A DNA stretch of 64,000 bases. Source: Nakamurella sp040546275. Its GTDB lineage: Bacteria > Actinomycetota > Actinomycetes > Mycobacteriales > Nakamurellaceae. The notes under the pieces were generated by a model. That model was not told the DNA's origin. It did no database searches and saw only the letters and a list, made by a program, of their open reading frames with translations. The stretch is taken from assembly GCF_040546275.1 (NCBI RefSeq), contig NZ_JBEPNO010000004.1, positions 235,541-299,540 on the forward strand, given 5' to 3'. The position numbers were made by a program, and so were the translations under genes. The stretch's first letter is position 1; each line of letters begins with the position of its first letter. Shown here piece after piece: positions 63,326 through 64,000 of the stretch.

Positions 63326-63855
63326 CGGACCCCACCCCTCCGCCCGCTGCTCCCGTCGTCGGCCTGATCATGGGCAGCGACTCGGACTGGCCGGTGATGT
63401 CCGGCGCCGGAGAGGTGCTCGACGACTTCGGCGTGGCCTACGAGGTCGGCGTGATATCGGCCCATCGCACCCCGGCGCGGATGCTGGACTACGCGAACTC
63501 GGCGGCCGGCCGCGGGCTCCGGGTGATCATCGCCGGGGCCGGCGGCGCCGCGCACCTGCCTGGCATGGTCGCCTCCGCCACGGTGCTCCCGGTGATCGGC
63601 GTGCCGGTCCCGCTGTCCACCCTGGACGGGATGGACTCGCTGCTGTCGATCGTCCAGATGCCGGCCGGGATCCCGGTGGCGACGGTGTCCATCGGCGGGG
63701 CCCGCAACGCCGGACTGCTCGCCGTCCGCATCCTGGCCTCGGCCGGAACGCCCGACGGCGTCCGGCTGGCCGGCGAACTGGCCGCCTACTCCGATGACCT
63801 CCAGGCGATGGTGCTGGCCAAGGACGCCGCCCTCCGCGAGCGCACCGGCCACTGA
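63322..63855 (+). CDS. purE: PurE, N5-CAIR mutase
   Basis: A 177-residue class I PurE. Substrate loops GLIMGSDSDWPVM and VISAHRTP with the catalytic His, then AGAGGAAHLPGM and SIGGARNAGLLA. It converts N5-CAIR to CAIR in step six of purine synthesis. Coupled to purK by an ATGA overlap. In many actinobacteria an acyl-CoA dehydrogenase gene follows; the window ends before that can be checked. A perfect palindrome lies 35 bases after the stop. Confidence 0.96.
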   Translation: MTDPTPPPAAPVVGLIMGSDSDWPVMSGAGEVLDDFGVAYEVGVISAHRTPARMLDYANSAAGRGLRVIIAGAGGAAHLPGMVASATVLPVIGVPVPLSTLDGMDSLLSIVQMPAGIPVATVSIGGARNAGLLAVRILASAGTPDGVRLAGELAAYSDDLQAMVLAKDAALRERTGH

Positions 63856-63890
63856 GCCATTCCCCGGCCGGCCGGGCGGGCAAGGCGCGT

Positions 63891-63936
63891 TGCGTCCTGC
63901 AGAGTGCTCGCTATAGCGAGCACTCTGCAGGACGCA
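63891..63936. repeat. Perfect 46-bp palindrome after purE (copy B)
   Basis: All 23 pairs match, centre between 63913 and 63914, no loop. Arms read TG, CGTCCTGCA, GAGTGCT, CGCTA. Outer nine and inner five bases equal copy A at 5219-5260; the middle seven differ in sequence but still pair fully. The 64 bases after it (63937-64000) are rich in CGCCACG words and show no gene. Confidence 0.95.
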
Positions 63937-64000
63937 CCCACGCGGAGCCACGCACCGCCGCGCCACGACGCCGCGACGCGCCACCACGCAGCCCCGGTAC

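Overview
The window is high-GC DNA with densely packed genes, frequent 4-base ATGA/GTGA overlaps, GTG/TTG starts and several actinobacterial hallmarks: the acyl-CoA carboxylase epsilon subunit AccE, an LpdA-type quinone reductase, a DUF222/HNH protein, a DUF1707 protein and a MoxR/DUF58 cluster. It is almost certainly an actinobacterial chromosome. A Nakamurella/Frankia-like lineage is my guess only. From memory, gene order at 23.5-28 kb plus glpD, and at 42.5-64 kb, resembles the Mycobacterium tuberculosis neighbourhoods amiA1-lpdA-glpD2 and accA3-maf-accE5-accD5-birA-PH protein-GtrA-purK-purE, with extra genes inserted here.

Layout. 0-0.4 kb: start of a Ser/Thr protein kinase that runs off the left edge. 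0.7-8.7 kb: complete kdpFABCDE potassium-uptake operon with a perfect 42-bp palindrome between kdpC and kdpD. 8.8-16.7 kb: small accessory genes (uncharacterised protein, DUF222/HNH protein, propeller lipoprotein, isochorismatase-like hydrolase, NCS1 permease, AIR-synthase-like protein, small membrane protein). 16.7-23.4 kb: GCS2-type ligase, methylmalonyl-CoA mutase mutA-mutB and its chaperone meaB. 23.6-29.8 kb: M20 amidohydrolase, gamma-glutamylcyclotransferase, a frameshifted gene, lpdA and a secreted sedolisin-like peptidase bracketed by related repeats. 30-37.3 kb: glycerol locus with glpF-glpK, glpD, and an IclR regulator overlapping a second glpK. 37.4-41.8 kb: DUF4129, membrane protein, MoxR ATPase, DUF58 and membrane protein. 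42-49 kb: DUF1707, acyl-CoA carboxylase genes (biotin carboxylase/BCCP, maf, accE, accD), MFS transporter and birA. 49-54 kb: YggS-like protein, PH-domain protein, a two-component system, GtrA and a VapBC-like pair. 54-64 kb: S9 peptidase, F420-type oxidoreductase, a 1325-residue membrane-anchored ECF sigma factor, a degenerate GGDEF protein, purK and purE, ending with a second perfect palindrome related to the one in kdp.

How it fits together. The carboxylase genes with birA, and mutAB with meaB, can make the propionyl-CoA to methylmalonyl-CoA to succinyl-CoA route (no epimerase is seen). The glp genes import, phosphorylate and oxidise glycerol, probably under the IclR regulator. Kdp is a self-contained high-affinity K+ system with its own sensor and regulator.

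Most notable: (i) the fused sigma/zinc-finger/transmembrane/extracellular protein at 56.7-60.7 kb; (ii) two long perfect palindromes at 5.2 and 63.9 kb whose conserved ends and centre enclose a 7-bp segment that differs yet stays fully paired; (iii) a 62-83-bp element with inverted ends on both sides of the sedolisin gene; (iv) many short tandem repeats at gene borders. No tRNA, rRNA, CRISPR array, insertion sequence or prophage was recognised.
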